Of a stretch of 64,000 nt of DNA, positions 1 through 10,000 are shown one piece after another. The notes under the pieces are model-generated. The model was given only the letters and a program-made list of their open reading frames with translations, was not told the origin of the DNA and made no database searches. Made by a program: the position numbers and the translations under genes. This DNA comes from Eutreptiella sp. 'Long Island Sound 2002' (Eukaryota; Euglenozoa; Euglenophyceae; Eutreptiales; Eutreptiaceae): contig OZ038384.1 of assembly GCA_964036045.1 (NCBI GenBank), forward strand, positions 29,927,771 to 29,991,770. The letters run 5' to 3'. How positions within the stretch are numbered: position 1 is the stretch's first letter; each line of letters opens with the position of its first letter.

Positions 1-1315
1 TTTTTGGCCATTTTGAGCAACTTTCCACTTTTGCTGCCCGCCGTGCCCCATGTTCTAACCTTCGTGCACGCCGGACGCATGGACCAATGGACCATATATG
101 ACATGGGTGTTATGGGTAATGGTCCCCATGGTCCACACACCACGTGGGCGAAGCGGAGCCACCTTCGTTAAGGTGCTAGCCCAAAGTGAATGTAGGCAAT
201 GTTGCAATTTTGGCATTTGTGGACCCAATTGGGATCGTCACCACGCCAAGTGGCATGAAGATCTTTGAGAGCCAAGGGCATGGGAGTCTCTGTTGGACTC
301 CCGGTGGATTGCGTATGGAATGGCGGATCCGATCTCCAAGCCGGCGTGGAGATTTACTATTGGGAGCACACCGAATTTTGGCTCATTTCAAGCAGCCAAA
401 ATGACCCCATTTTGGGACCCCAATTTCCCCCTTCCGTGTGGTCAATTGGCGGCCCCATTTCTCTATGCCCACAGAGAGCCCGGACCTAATCTCAAGTTGT
501 ACACTCAGATATAATTCCTAGGTCCTGCCTCCTACCCTGTGAGCCATTGGCCTTACCTTGGCCGGGCGAGCCACGCGTGGGAATGACACCAATTTTGGTC
601 ATTTTGGCATCATGACCCCACTTGACTCATCCGTGTTGCCCTGATGCCGGGACCTCAGAGGGAACCAGGTTGGGTGAGGGCTCCAGGGAGTTCGTACTCG
701 AAGGGCATAGGGTCACTTGCCTCGTCCCTACCTCTGGCGGGTCCGGACGAGAGGTCAATTTTGGGGATTTTTGAGTTGATATCAGTTTGGGCTGAAACAG
801 CCCATTTTCAGCTACCAACTCCTAGGTGATAATGGCGGGGCCATATCTCTGGCTCAGAGTAGAGTTGGGACCTGCAGTTAAGGGAGCATAGGGAGCCACT
901 GTCGGTTGGCCCTGGAGCCCATTGGTTCCGAGGAACTCGCCTGTGGCTGTGCGGGACACCTCCCCCATTGGCAGGGTTTCAGGGTCCGGACTGAGCAGGG
1001 CATGGGTTGTGTTTGAGCCCCCGCCCCCACCAGCCACTGAGAGGGTCGGACCTGGGATCGGGATATGAGTTGGGACTGAGTGTCTATTGTCCTGTGATGC
1101 CCTTACCCCAGTCCAGTCTTAACCCCATGTGTACATATCCTGATGTGTTGTTGTACATGCTTTTGTTCCCTCTTTGCAGAGTGGCAAGGATTCTGAAACG
1201 CTTTGTCACATGACATGAGCGCATTGATGCCCCTGTGAGCGTAGTGCTTTGCCTGCCTGCTCACTTGCGCGTGTCCCGCAGCGTCCCGTGGCCGGCCCCC
1301 CACGGGAACGCGTCA
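1..1315 (+). repeat. Left LTR/leader copy of family A
   Basis: This stretch recurs at 15115-16429 with only scattered substitutions and no net length change. No coding frame is credible here; short frames are shared by both copies but have no recognisable domain. It should hold LTR sequence and part of the 5' leader upstream of gag. I could not find a clear primer-binding site, so the LTR/leader boundary is unknown. Confidence 0.75.
1161..1179 (+). promoter_or_regulatory. Possible 3' splice site in family A leader
   Basis: A T/C-rich tract ending in CAG (tail TCCCTCTTTGCAG) resembles a spliceosomal acceptor. It recurs at 2110-2128 and 16275-16293 through the duplication and the second LTR/leader copy. 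A spliced leader upstream of gag is possible, but no matching donor or branch site was identified. Confidence 0.25.
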
Positions 1316-1375
1316 AAAGCGTTTCACCGCCGCGGGGTTACCCAGCCCCCGCGTGCCACTCAGGGCCACCAACCC

Positions 1376-1455
1376 CGAGCAGCGCGGCGCAGCTCGCAGC
1401 TCGCAGCGCAGCGCAGCGTCTCGCAGCGCAGCGCAGCGGCTCGCAGCGCCACTCA
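1376..1455 (+). repeat. GCAGC-rich low-complexity tract
   Basis: Runs of GCAGC and CTCGCAGC units are repeated within the leader. The duplicate lies at about 2325-2404. All frames read as Ser/Arg/Gln/Ala-rich low complexity, so the short frames here are not credible genes. Confidence 0.7.
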
Positions 1456-2702
1456 GCGACAGCGCCGAGTTCATCACGGAGCCCGCAGCGCCGTCCAGAG
1501 CATCGCCCTGACCGCGCAGCAACCGTGAAAGAGGTGCACAGACCAGGACTCCTGCATCAGCCCCATCGGCCGACCCGGAGTCCCATCGGCCGACCAGCAA
1601 GGCCGCGTCAACCACCTCCACAACCACCGGCTGACCAGCACCAGCCGCACTTCCAATCCAGTGCTGCAGCACCCGCCTCAACAACCACAACCAGTTCGTT
1701 GAGTTGAACGAGTGCACATCAAGGACCTCAAGACCAACTACGCCCCCGCTGCCATGGTGAATTGGCAGGAAGCGGGCAGGACGTGGCCGCGGCCCCACCC
1801 CCATGCAGCGCAACTGCTGCGTGGGTTGGTATGGGACCAGCACTACCGCCACAGCCACCCCCAGTGCGAAGGCGGCATGCCCAGGAGCTTCGAGCTCCGC
1901 ACGGACATCGCCCCCATTGGCAGGGTTTCAGGGTCCGGACTGAGCAGGGCATGGGTTGTGTTTGAGCCCCCGCCCCCACCAGCCACTGAGAGGGTCGGAC
2001 CTGGGATCGGGATATGAGTTGGGACTGAGTGTCTATTGTCCTGTGATGCCCTTACCCCAGTCCAGTCTCAACCCCATGTGTACATATCCTGATGTGTTGT
2101 TGTACATACTTTTGTTCCCTCTTTGCAGAGTGGCAAGGATTCTGAAACGCTTTGTCACATGACATGAGCGCATTGATGCCCCTGTGAGCGTAGTTCTTTG
2201 CCTGCCTGCTCACTTGCGCGTGTCCCGCAGCGTCCCGTGGCCGGCCCCCCACGGGAACGCGTCAAAAGCGTTTCACCGCCGCGGGGTTACCCAGCCCCCG
2301 CGTGCCACTCGGGGCCACCAACCCCGAGCAGCGCGGCGCAGCTCGCAGCTCGCAGCGCAGCGCAGCGTCTCGCAGCGCAGCGCAGCGGCTCGCAGCGCCA
2401 CTAAGCGACAGCGCCGAGTTCGTCACGGAGCCCGCAGCGCCGTCCAGAGGATCGCCCTGACCGCGCAGCAACCATGAAAGAGGTGCACAGACCAGGACTC
2501 CTGCATCAGCCCCATCGGCCGACCCGGAGTCCCATCGGCCGACCAGCAAGGCCGCGTCAACCACCTCCACAACCACCGGCTGACCAGCACCAGCCGCACT
2601 TCCAATCCAGTGCTGCAGCACCCGCCTCAACAACCACAACCAGTTCGTTGAGTTGAACGAGTGCACATCAAGGACCTCAAGACCAACTACGCCCCCGCTG
2701 CC

Positions 2703-5700
2703 ATGGTGAATTGGCAGGAAGCGGGCAGGACGTGGCCGCGGCCCCACCCCCATGCAGCGCAACTGCTGCGTGGGTTGGTATGGGACCAGCACTACCGCCA
2801 CAGCCACCCCCAGTGCGAAGGCGGCATGCCCAGGAGCTTCGAGCTTCGCACGGACATCGCCCCCGACCGCCTGCAGGCCGTGGAGGACTGGCTGCGGGCG
2901 GAAGGGTACGACTACCGCCACCAGCAGAGGCGCTGGAGGACGTGGACCCGGCCTAACAGGCCTGGCGAAGGCCTGCGCCCCGACGGGATTGAGGAGGACG
3001 AGGAGCCCAACGTGTACCCGTCGGGCGCCTCGATCAACGTCTCCTTGTGGGACGTGATCGAGAAGAAGTTCCCAGAACCGGGGAGCGGGCGCAGGCTGCA
3101 GGGCAGCAGCAGCGCGTCTCCGGCGAAGGAGAAGCGGTCCGCCGGGGACAAGAAGCGGGACCGGAAGTGGCGGGAGTACCAGGAGTCCCTGGCCGCCGAA
3201 GCCGCCCAAGGCGCCAAGGGCGGAACCCCAGCCCCCAGTTCCCAACGGGCCAATGGTGGTCACCACCCCGGCCACGCCACCCTTGGTGACTTCATGGAAG
3301 TCGCCAAGCAGACCAGGGCCAAGCCCCGTCAGCTGCTCCTGAGGCCCCAGCAGGCCCCAGCAGGCCCCAGCAGCGACGTGGAGTCGGCCCACCGCGGGAG
3401 GATGCCAGCCGACCAGGCCAGCTCCAGCAGCAGCGCCGCTCCCGCCCAAAGGGACGTGGCGCGCGCCTGTGAGCGCGTCTGTGGGGCGCCCTGCAACCTT
3501 CAGGTTGCCCGGCAACGGGCCACGCAGCAGAACGCTGCCTTGGAGGGCGCCGTCGGCATCGCCCATGAGGAGGCCACTGAGTGGGGCAGAGGCATGGACT
3601 ACCAGGGCTCGAAAGTGGCAGCCATCGCGGCCGGTCTCACGGCTGCGGCCGCCCATGAGGCAGTGGCTGCTCGGATCAGGGCAACCGACGAGGAAGCCCG
3701 CCAGACGCAGGAGGCCATTGCCTGCAAGGAGGCCGAGGTGAAGGCGCTGGAAGAGGCGCTTGCCCAAGAGAGGGCAAAGAAGGAGGCGGAGGAAAGGGCC
3801 CACACCGAAGCAACGGCTAAGGCCCAGGAGGACGCCGCCAAGAAGGAAGCCATCGAGGCCGCGCGACGGAAGGTCGCTGAGGAGAAGGCCAAGACAGAGG
3901 CGGAGCTGGCAGCGTTGGAAGCGCAGAAGGCGCGGCTGCAGCAGGCCCGGGAAGCCGAGGCGGCTCGTGCTCGGGAGGAAGCCGAAGCGCGAGCTGCCGC
4001 AGCCACCGCCGCCGCAATGGAGGAGGCAGAGGCCAGACTCCGCCGCGAGACTCCCCCGGGAGCATCACGAGTGGAGACCCTTCGAAAGCTTTTCGAAGGG
4101 GACGCCTCCTCCAGGATGGCGCTGGATGAGGCCGACACGGGCAGCAGTGGGAGCAGTGGCACCACCGCCCGTCGACGGAGGAAGGGCAAGGGGAAGACCC
4201 CCGAGAGGCCGCGGAGGCCAGCGGGTGGGCACCCCCACGACAGTGACCCCTTCTTCACCGCCAGTGACGGGGATGAACGAGGCCGTCGACATCGCCAAGT
4301 GGTGGCTTGGACGGGCGGAGGCGGCGGAGACGTCCCCATGGAACCGGAAGGTGAGGATGAGGATCCTCCTCCTCCCTACCGGAGCTCGGAGTCCTCGGTG
4401 ACCGAGACGCCCAGGTGGGGCGACATGGACGAGGATGACGACATGGACTTCGGCATCACGAGGAAGCGCCCATCCTCGGACCCACCGAGGCGACCCGGCA
4501 AAGACCCACCGGGACCCCCTGGCGGAGGACCATCAGGACCCCCTGGAGGACGCCCACCAAGTGGACCCCCTGGTGGCGGACCACCGGGCGGGGGAGGACC
4601 CCCTGGACCGGGCGGACCCGGCAGAGGCTCTCCTGGAGGACCCCCTGGGGACCCCGACGACCCACCAGGGAACGGCGACCCGGATACCACCTGGCGGTGG
4701 ATTGTCTACCTCCGCAGGAGAGTCCAGTTGCTCGAGCTGGAGGTAGACACGGGCAAGGGCGAGATGGCTCGCATCTCCAGTGTCGCCGCGCGCGCGCAGA
4801 AGGAGCTGGACATCGCCAGGGCCGAGACCAAGTCGCTGACCAACGTCGTCAGCGGCCTGCAGGAGAGGCTGGACGCGCTGGAAGCCCGTGGGAGCGTCCG
4901 CAGCGACCACCCACCCCTGGAGTCTGGCTCGTCGGACGACGGCTGGGGACCCGGACCAGGTCCAGGCAGACCCCACGCCCCCGGCGGAGCCCCCAGGAGT
5001 CGCCCCAGCGCCAGTGCCCCCTCTCTCACCGCCCCCTCTCACCACAGCGCGGGCCGCCGCAACGAGCGCGTGCCGCCCGGCAGTGGCAGTGAGGAATGGC
5101 GTGATGAGTGGCTCAGCGCGGAGTACCGCAACCACCGTGCTCCACCGCGGACGCTCGTACGCCCCCGACGCCCGGCACCAGCCCCGGTGCCAATCCCAAT
5201 GGCTGGAGGGCGTTATGGTGGACTCAGGGACGAGGTCCCCGGAGGAGACGTGGAGTGGGATGTCGGCGCAGGTGAGGACCTGGATCTGGACCTGGAGGAG
5301 TTCGACATCAGCCCGCCGCGTGGTGTACGACGGGAGGCCGCTGAACTCAGCCGCCGGCGCCGTGATGAGGATGCGTACATGGAAGCGGTACGGCGTGAAC
5401 ATTTTGGTTCAGCGTACGTGGAGGAACCGCGGCGTAGCCACAGGGGTTCCATGGAGGAGATGGACGTGGCGGCCGTGGGAGTCCGTGGGCGAGGCCGATG
5501 GGAACCTCGGTCGACCTCGCGGCCGGCGTTTATGGTCTCTAAGGCCGCGGACGCCGCCGTGTGGGAAGACTTGAAGGACATCATGCCCCCCATGTACGAC
5601 GGCAACCCCCTCAACCTCGACCGCTTCTTGGAGAAGCTGGACGATTGGGGGCTGACCGTCACTGAAGACTTGCCTCCCGCGGATGCGGAGAGATATGTCT

Positions 5701-7016
5701 TCAAACGGTTCAGGTACCGCCTGCCGGAAGTGCTCGGCGAGCTATACTTCGTGGCGACCAAGGAGGGGAGAATCAAGACCCTCAAGGAAGCCAAGAAGTG
5801 GCTCAACGAGCAGGAGCGGGTGGACGCTCCGCAGGTGGCTGCCAAGCGCTGGAAGTCCAGCAAGCTTGAGCATGATGGACGGGAGATACGCCTACGGGAT
5901 TGGCGTGACTTCCGAGGAAAATACACCCTCTTCCGCCGCAACGTGGAGGATTGGAATGAGGGTGACGAGCAGGCTCGCCTGCTCTCCATGCTGCCGGAAG
6001 CATGGATCAAGAGGGTCACCAAGGAGGAATCCAAGAGGGCCAAGTCCAACCACACGGTCAAGATGATGCTCCCCAAAGAGTATCACTCGAACGTGGTGGC
6101 TTGGGCGAAGAAGAACGTGGCCCGGGATGTCAAACGGCACTCCCTGCGGAACGCTCTTCTCATCACCGTCTTGGGCGATCGCGAGAAGACCGCGATGTGG
6201 CGCCTTGACGATTGTGAGTTGAGCGGCCAGACCATCCGTCTGCAGCCCATCCCGGCGCGGATGAGCTGCGACGAGATCCTGGAGTGGGTTGGCGAGGAAG
6301 TACTCAAGGAGTACCGAAACCTCCACCACACCCGCGGGTTGAGGCCCGGCGACCGCGACGTCAACTACGTTGGCGAGGGACCTGGCGGGGAAGATGCCAT
6401 GGACCCAGCGGGAGCCGGCGGCGATGAGACTCTCGTCGACGATGACGACGACGATGAGCCCGCCAAAGTGGCCGTTTGTGCCTTCGTGGCCAGGAACGTG
6501 AGCGCGGGGAGCAAACCGGGAAACTGGAAGCCCCTGCAGCAGGGTTGGGGGAAGCAGGAGAAGAGGGACCCTCGCCGCATTGGCGACCCTCCGCTGTCCT
6601 TTGGGGAGTTCATACGAGCTCACCCTCAGGGCTGTTTCGTGTGTTATGGGAGGAAGCGAGGCTTCAACCACGACCACCGAACATGCCCCGTCCACAAGAC
6701 CGACACGGAGGCTTACAAGAAGGCGCACGGGTCGAAGAAGCGTGCGCCCGCGGGTATCCGGGAAGCCAAAATGGAGGTCGACAAGGACGAGCTGGCCAAG
6801 CTGATGTCGTCGGTGGGGACCGAGTTGGCCAAGGAGATCCAGGAGATCAAGCGGAACTGGGTCCCCAGGTCGGACAACAAGAACAAGGAGAACAACCAGA
6901 ACAACCAGAACAAGGACAAGGACAAGAAGCCTACTCGTAGTGAGAGGAGGAAGAAGGGCGTCAACGACGTTGAGGCCGAGGAGAACACCCCCTCTTCCAC
7001 AACCGACGCCCCCTAG
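2703..7016 (+). CDS. gag: Gag polyprotein of family A
   Basis: Structural (capsid-forming) protein of the element, about 1437 residues, far longer than typical Ty3 Gag. Start chosen at the ATG at 2703, because the frame upstream begins with a non-ATG codon after a TGA at 2649. Along the protein I see: an Ala/Glu/Lys-rich probable coiled coil (about residues 329-452); a Pro/Gly-rich repeat with PPGG units (about 597-657); a second short coiled coil (about 668-729); an acidic/charged linker; and a helical capsid-like region (about 952-1212) containing YDGNP and NEQERVDAP. A Cys-Cys-His-Cys finger near residue 1310 (CFVCYG then DHRTC) has spacing C-x2-C-x10-H-x2-C, unlike the classical knuckle. 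The capsid-like and finger parts align with the D gag. It ends at TAG 7014-7016, and pol continues in the same frame. Confidence 0.85.
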   Translation: MVNWQEAGRTWPRPHPHAAQLLRGLVWDQHYRHSHPQCEGGMPRSFELRTDIAPDRLQAVEDWLRAEGYDYRHQQRRWRTWTRPNRPGEGLRPDGIEEDEEPNVYPSGASINVSLWDVIEKKFPEPGSGRRLQGSSSASPAKEKRSAGDKKRDRKWREYQESLAAEAAQGAKGGTPAPSSQRANGGHHPGHATLGDFMEVAKQTRAKPRQLLLRPQQAPAGPSSDVESAHRGRMPADQASSSSSAAPAQRDVARACERVCGAPCNLQVARQRATQQNAALEGAVGIAHEEATEWGRGMDYQGSKVAAIAAGLTAAAAHEAVAARIRATDEEARQTQEAIACKEAEVKALEEALAQERAKKEAEERAHTEATAKAQEDAAKKEAIEAARRKVAEEKAKTEAELAALEAQKARLQQAREAEAARAREEAEARAAAATAAAMEEAEARLRRETPPGASRVETLRKLFEGDASSRMALDEADTGSSGSSGTTARRRRKGKGKTPERPRRPAGGHPHDSDPFFTASDGDERGRRHRQVVAWTGGGGGDVPMEPEGEDEDPPPPYRSSESSVTETPRWGDMDEDDDMDFGITRKRPSSDPPRRPGKDPPGPPGGGPSGPPGGRPPSGPPGGGPPGGGGPPGPGGPGRGSPGGPPGDPDDPPGNGDPDTTWRWIVYLRRRVQLLELEVDTGKGEMARISSVAARAQKELDIARAETKSLTNVVSGLQERLDALEARGSVRSDHPPLESGSSDDGWGPGPGPGRPHAPGGAPRSRPSASAPSLTAPSHHSAGRRNERVPPGSGSEEWRDEWLSAEYRNHRAPPRTLVRPRRPAPAPVPIPMAGGRYGGLRDEVPGGDVEWDVGAGEDLDLDLEEFDISPPRGVRREAAELSRRRRDEDAYMEAVRREHFGSAYVEEPRRSHRGSMEEMDVAAVGVRGRGRWEPRSTSRPAFMVSKAADAAVWEDLKDIMPPMYDGNPLNLDRFLEKLDDWGLTVTEDLPPADAERYVFKRFRYRLPEVLGELYFVATKEGRIKTLKEAKKWLNEQERVDAPQVAAKRWKSSKLEHDGREIRLRDWRDFRGKYTLFRRNVEDWNEGDEQARLLSMLPEAWIKRVTKEESKRAKSNHTVKMMLPKEYHSNVVAWAKKNVARDVKRHSLRNALLITVLGDREKTAMWRLDDCELSGQTIRLQPIPARMSCDEILEWVGEEVLKEYRNLHHTRGLRPGDRDVNYVGEGPGGEDAMDPAGAGGDETLVDDDDDDEPAKVAVCAFVARNVSAGSKPGNWKPLQQGWGKQEKRDPRRIGDPPLSFGEFIRAHPQGCFVCYGRKRGFNHDHRTCPVHKTDTEAYKKAHGSKKRAPAGIREAKMEVDKDELAKLMSSVGTELAKEIQEIKRNWVPRSDNKNKENNQNNQNKDKDKKPTRSERRKKGVNDVEAEENTPSSTTDAP
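4494..4675 (+). repeat. Pro/Gly minisatellite inside gag A
   Basis: Irregular GGACCCCCTGG-type units repeat in frame and encode PPGG-rich sequence between the two coiled-coil regions of Gag. The repeat keeps the reading frame open. Confidence 0.7.
7014..7016 (+). promoter_or_regulatory. In-frame amber between gag and pol, candidate readthrough site
   Basis: Gag ends in UAG and the same frame stays open to 10118. The first in-frame ATG after it lies beyond the protease active site, so pol has no AUG of its own for making protease. The context is CCC TAG CGG AGC. Gammaretroviruses are known to make Gag-Pol by amber suppression; use of the same device here is inference. Family B has an equivalent in-frame TAG at 36554. 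Confidence 0.5.
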
Positions 7017-10000
7017 CGGAGCCCCTGCAGCCAAGGGCCCCAGCTAGGGCGGTCGCAGGTTGGTGACGTGGGAAGCGCCGAGCCATCCGGGTCGGGAGTC
7101 GATAAGCACAAGGGGACTGCCGCGGGCGGAAGGCCCGGTCCGGCGCCCAGTCGCGGAGGCGGGGTGAGGGCAAGTGAAGGCACGAACCCTTGCACCCGTC
7201 CGTCCTTCGCGACCAAGAATGTGTTTGATGTACTACAAGATCTTTCCGAGAGTATCGGAGGATCACCCGGACCGCAGCTGGATGCTGCAGATGGGCAGCC
7301 TGAGCCCATTGTCCACGACCTGCACCAGTCGCTTGTTGAGCTTCTGGAACGGCCGGAGATCCTGAGTTTGCACGCCGTGCGCCGTGTCGGTCGCGAGCGG
7401 CAGTTGCATCTTAAGGTCCGTGCCTTATGCGGGGAAGTGGAAAAGGTTTTCGACGTGTTGGTCGACACGGGAGCTCAAGTCAGCTTGGTCAAGGCTGGCC
7501 TACTTCCACCAGAGTGTCTGACCGACAGTCGGAAACCTGTCAGGCTGAAGGTGGCGAACGGCCAGTACATGGTGGGAGGCACGAAGGAAGCGGCCATTGG
7601 GCTGCAGTTCGTGAACCATCGTGAGCTGAGCCGCCCAGACCTCGGCAAGGAAATCCTCCTGCACGGTCGCTTCTACGAGGCCGAGATGGACTGGGACATG
7701 ATCGTCAGGTACGACTTCATGATGGAGACGGACTCCGGCGTCCTCCCGGCCCAGGCCTCCATGACCCTGTACCAGGACGACCAGCTCTCGTGGCTTTCGT
7801 CACCTGAGCACCATGTGGAATGCCAATGGATCCACCCCGAACGCAATCAGCTCGAAGTGGCCGCGCTGGACACTGCGCCCACTGGGCCAGCAAACCAGGA
7901 GTACGGCGTAAGGCCGGAAGTGGCGAACCGAGTGGTCGCGGACCTAGGAGCGTCGGATCTGGCCCTGGATGCGTTCTCTTCAGGAACCTCCGCCCATCTG
8001 CGGGTGTGTGAGAAGTACTGGAGCGCACAGGACTCCGCGTGGAAGAAGCACTGGGGTCCGCATCAGGGATTGATGTGGATCCATTGCCCCCGTTGGGACA
8101 TTCCAAGAGCGATAGCGAAGATTCGCAAGGACCGCTCCAAGGCAGTGCTGGTTGTTCCTATGGGATGCACCGTGGAGGAAAGTACCCGACATTGGGTAGC
8201 CTCATTGACCAACATGACCTTAAACAAGGTCGTCCTACCGGCTGGAGAGAGTGTCTATCAGGACGCTAAGGGACGGCCCATGCCACCCCAGAGATGGCCA
8301 ACGGAATTCCACTATGTGGATGGGGGCCTTGATCAGGCCGACGCCACGGACCTCGTGTGTGTCAACCGCATCATAGCAGAGCCATGGCGGCAATGCTTTG
8401 CGGTTCCCCCTGTTGACATCGAAGAATCGGAGTCGGAAGACCCCCTCACCGATGAGGAGTGGGATCTGGTTCAGGGGTATATGGATCAGCCCTTTCACGA
8501 CTGGGGAAACCAGCGTGAGGGCAAAGGCCAGGACAAAGCCTGGTGGGAAGTGGACTCGATCGTCTCTGGCTCCTACGATGGAGATACCTTCGTAAGGAGA
8601 GTACTGGATCACCTGTCCAGCCAGGACGAGCCAATCGGGGGTAACCCACCCACCTACGGCGACCTATTCCGAGGCAAGACCAGAGATGGCCCTTTCGGCT
8701 ACCTGGGAAGACCACCTGAGCCGAAAGCGAGCGGAGTAGCTACCCCTCAAGTAAGCTCCGTGGTTCAAGTGCCCGGAAAAGCCAAGGCGGAGTCCGATGA
8801 CTGCCCCAAGATCCAGGCATTGAGGGCCAGGCTGAAGCAGAAGTATGGTGATACCTTCTTCAGCGGTAAGCCTGTGTTTTCCCCACCGGTGCGTGGACCG
8901 TATGGCGAGGCCAAGATACGACTGAAGCAGGACCCCCGTGTGTATCGGCACCGGGAGTTTGCCCTGAGGGGCGAGAGGAAGGAGGCCATGGAGAAGATCC
9001 TCCGTGATTTCATCCAGAGGGGTTGGCTCGAGCCGTGCCACTCCGAATGGGCCTCTCCGTGCTTCGTCGTCCCCAAGAAGGTTGCCGGTGAGTGGCGGCT
9101 CGTGGTCGACTACCGCGGCCTGAACGCTCAAACGCAGCACGACAGCTATACGCTGCCCCTCATTGAGGACATGCTGCAAAAGCAACACCGGCGGAGGATC
9201 TTCACGGTGATTGACCTGAAACATGGTTATCATCAGATGCCTCTCGCCGAGGAGTCCCGTGCCTGCACAGCCATGAGCACCCCACTTGGACCTCTCCAGT
9301 GGAAGGTGATGCCCATGGGCGTTACCAACGGCAATGCGGCTTTTCAGCGGATGCTGGAGAACCTGCTTGAGCCGGTGCGCGACTGTGCGGACCCCTTCGT
9401 GGACGACGTGATCATCGCGTCCGGGGACCCCAGCATGAGCTACGAGGAGCTCCTGGAGGCACACGAGAGGGACGTCACTCGAGTGCTGGACCTTCTGGTT
9501 CGGCACAAGCTCACGGGCAGCAGTGACAAGGCCACCATTGCGGTAAGCGAGGTTGTCTTCGCTGGCCACGTAGTCGGGAACGGGCAGCGAAAGCCCATAC
9601 CTGGCAAGGTGGCTGCGATTGAGCACTGGGAAAAGCCCAAGACGGTCTCTGAGCTACGGGCGTATCTGGGGTTCTGCAACTACTACTCGGGGTATATCAA
9701 AATGTATGCCGAGTATGCAGCCCCCATGACGACCATGCTCAAGGGCAACCGGGAGGAGACCAAGAAGGGGTCCAAGAAGGCTCTGGTCTGGAATGAAGAG
9801 TCCGACCGTGCCTTTGAGGGGATGAAGCAGGCGCTGCTATCCGCAGTGGGTCTGCACCTCGTGGATCCCGACCGAGGGTTCGTCCTGCGCACCGACGCTT
9901 CCGACTACGCCATTGGCGCTGTGTTGGAGCAAGTGCTTGACGACGGGAGGCACGTGCCCGTGGCCCTCTGGAGCCGAGTCCTGGCGGAAGGCCAGAGACG

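Larger units (their letters stand above)
967..2864 (+). repeat. 949-bp tandem duplication of leader and gag start
   Basis: Bases 967-1915 and 1916-2864 are near-identical direct copies. Both breakpoints fall in a run of five C residues (962-966, 1911-1915, 2860-2864), so the duplication probably arose through microhomology. The first copy includes the gag start and its first ~55 codons, then runs straight into a second leader. The equivalent right-hand copy (15115-16429) stops before it could show a duplication. Confidence 0.9.

Noticed and set aside
2262-3803. 513-codon minus-strand frame
   Set aside because: Antisense to the start of gag A; low-complexity Gly/Leu/Val-rich, no domain, and a by-product of GC-rich coding sequence.
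5892-7034. 380-codon minus-strand frame
   Set aside because: Antisense to the capsid-like and finger region of gag A.
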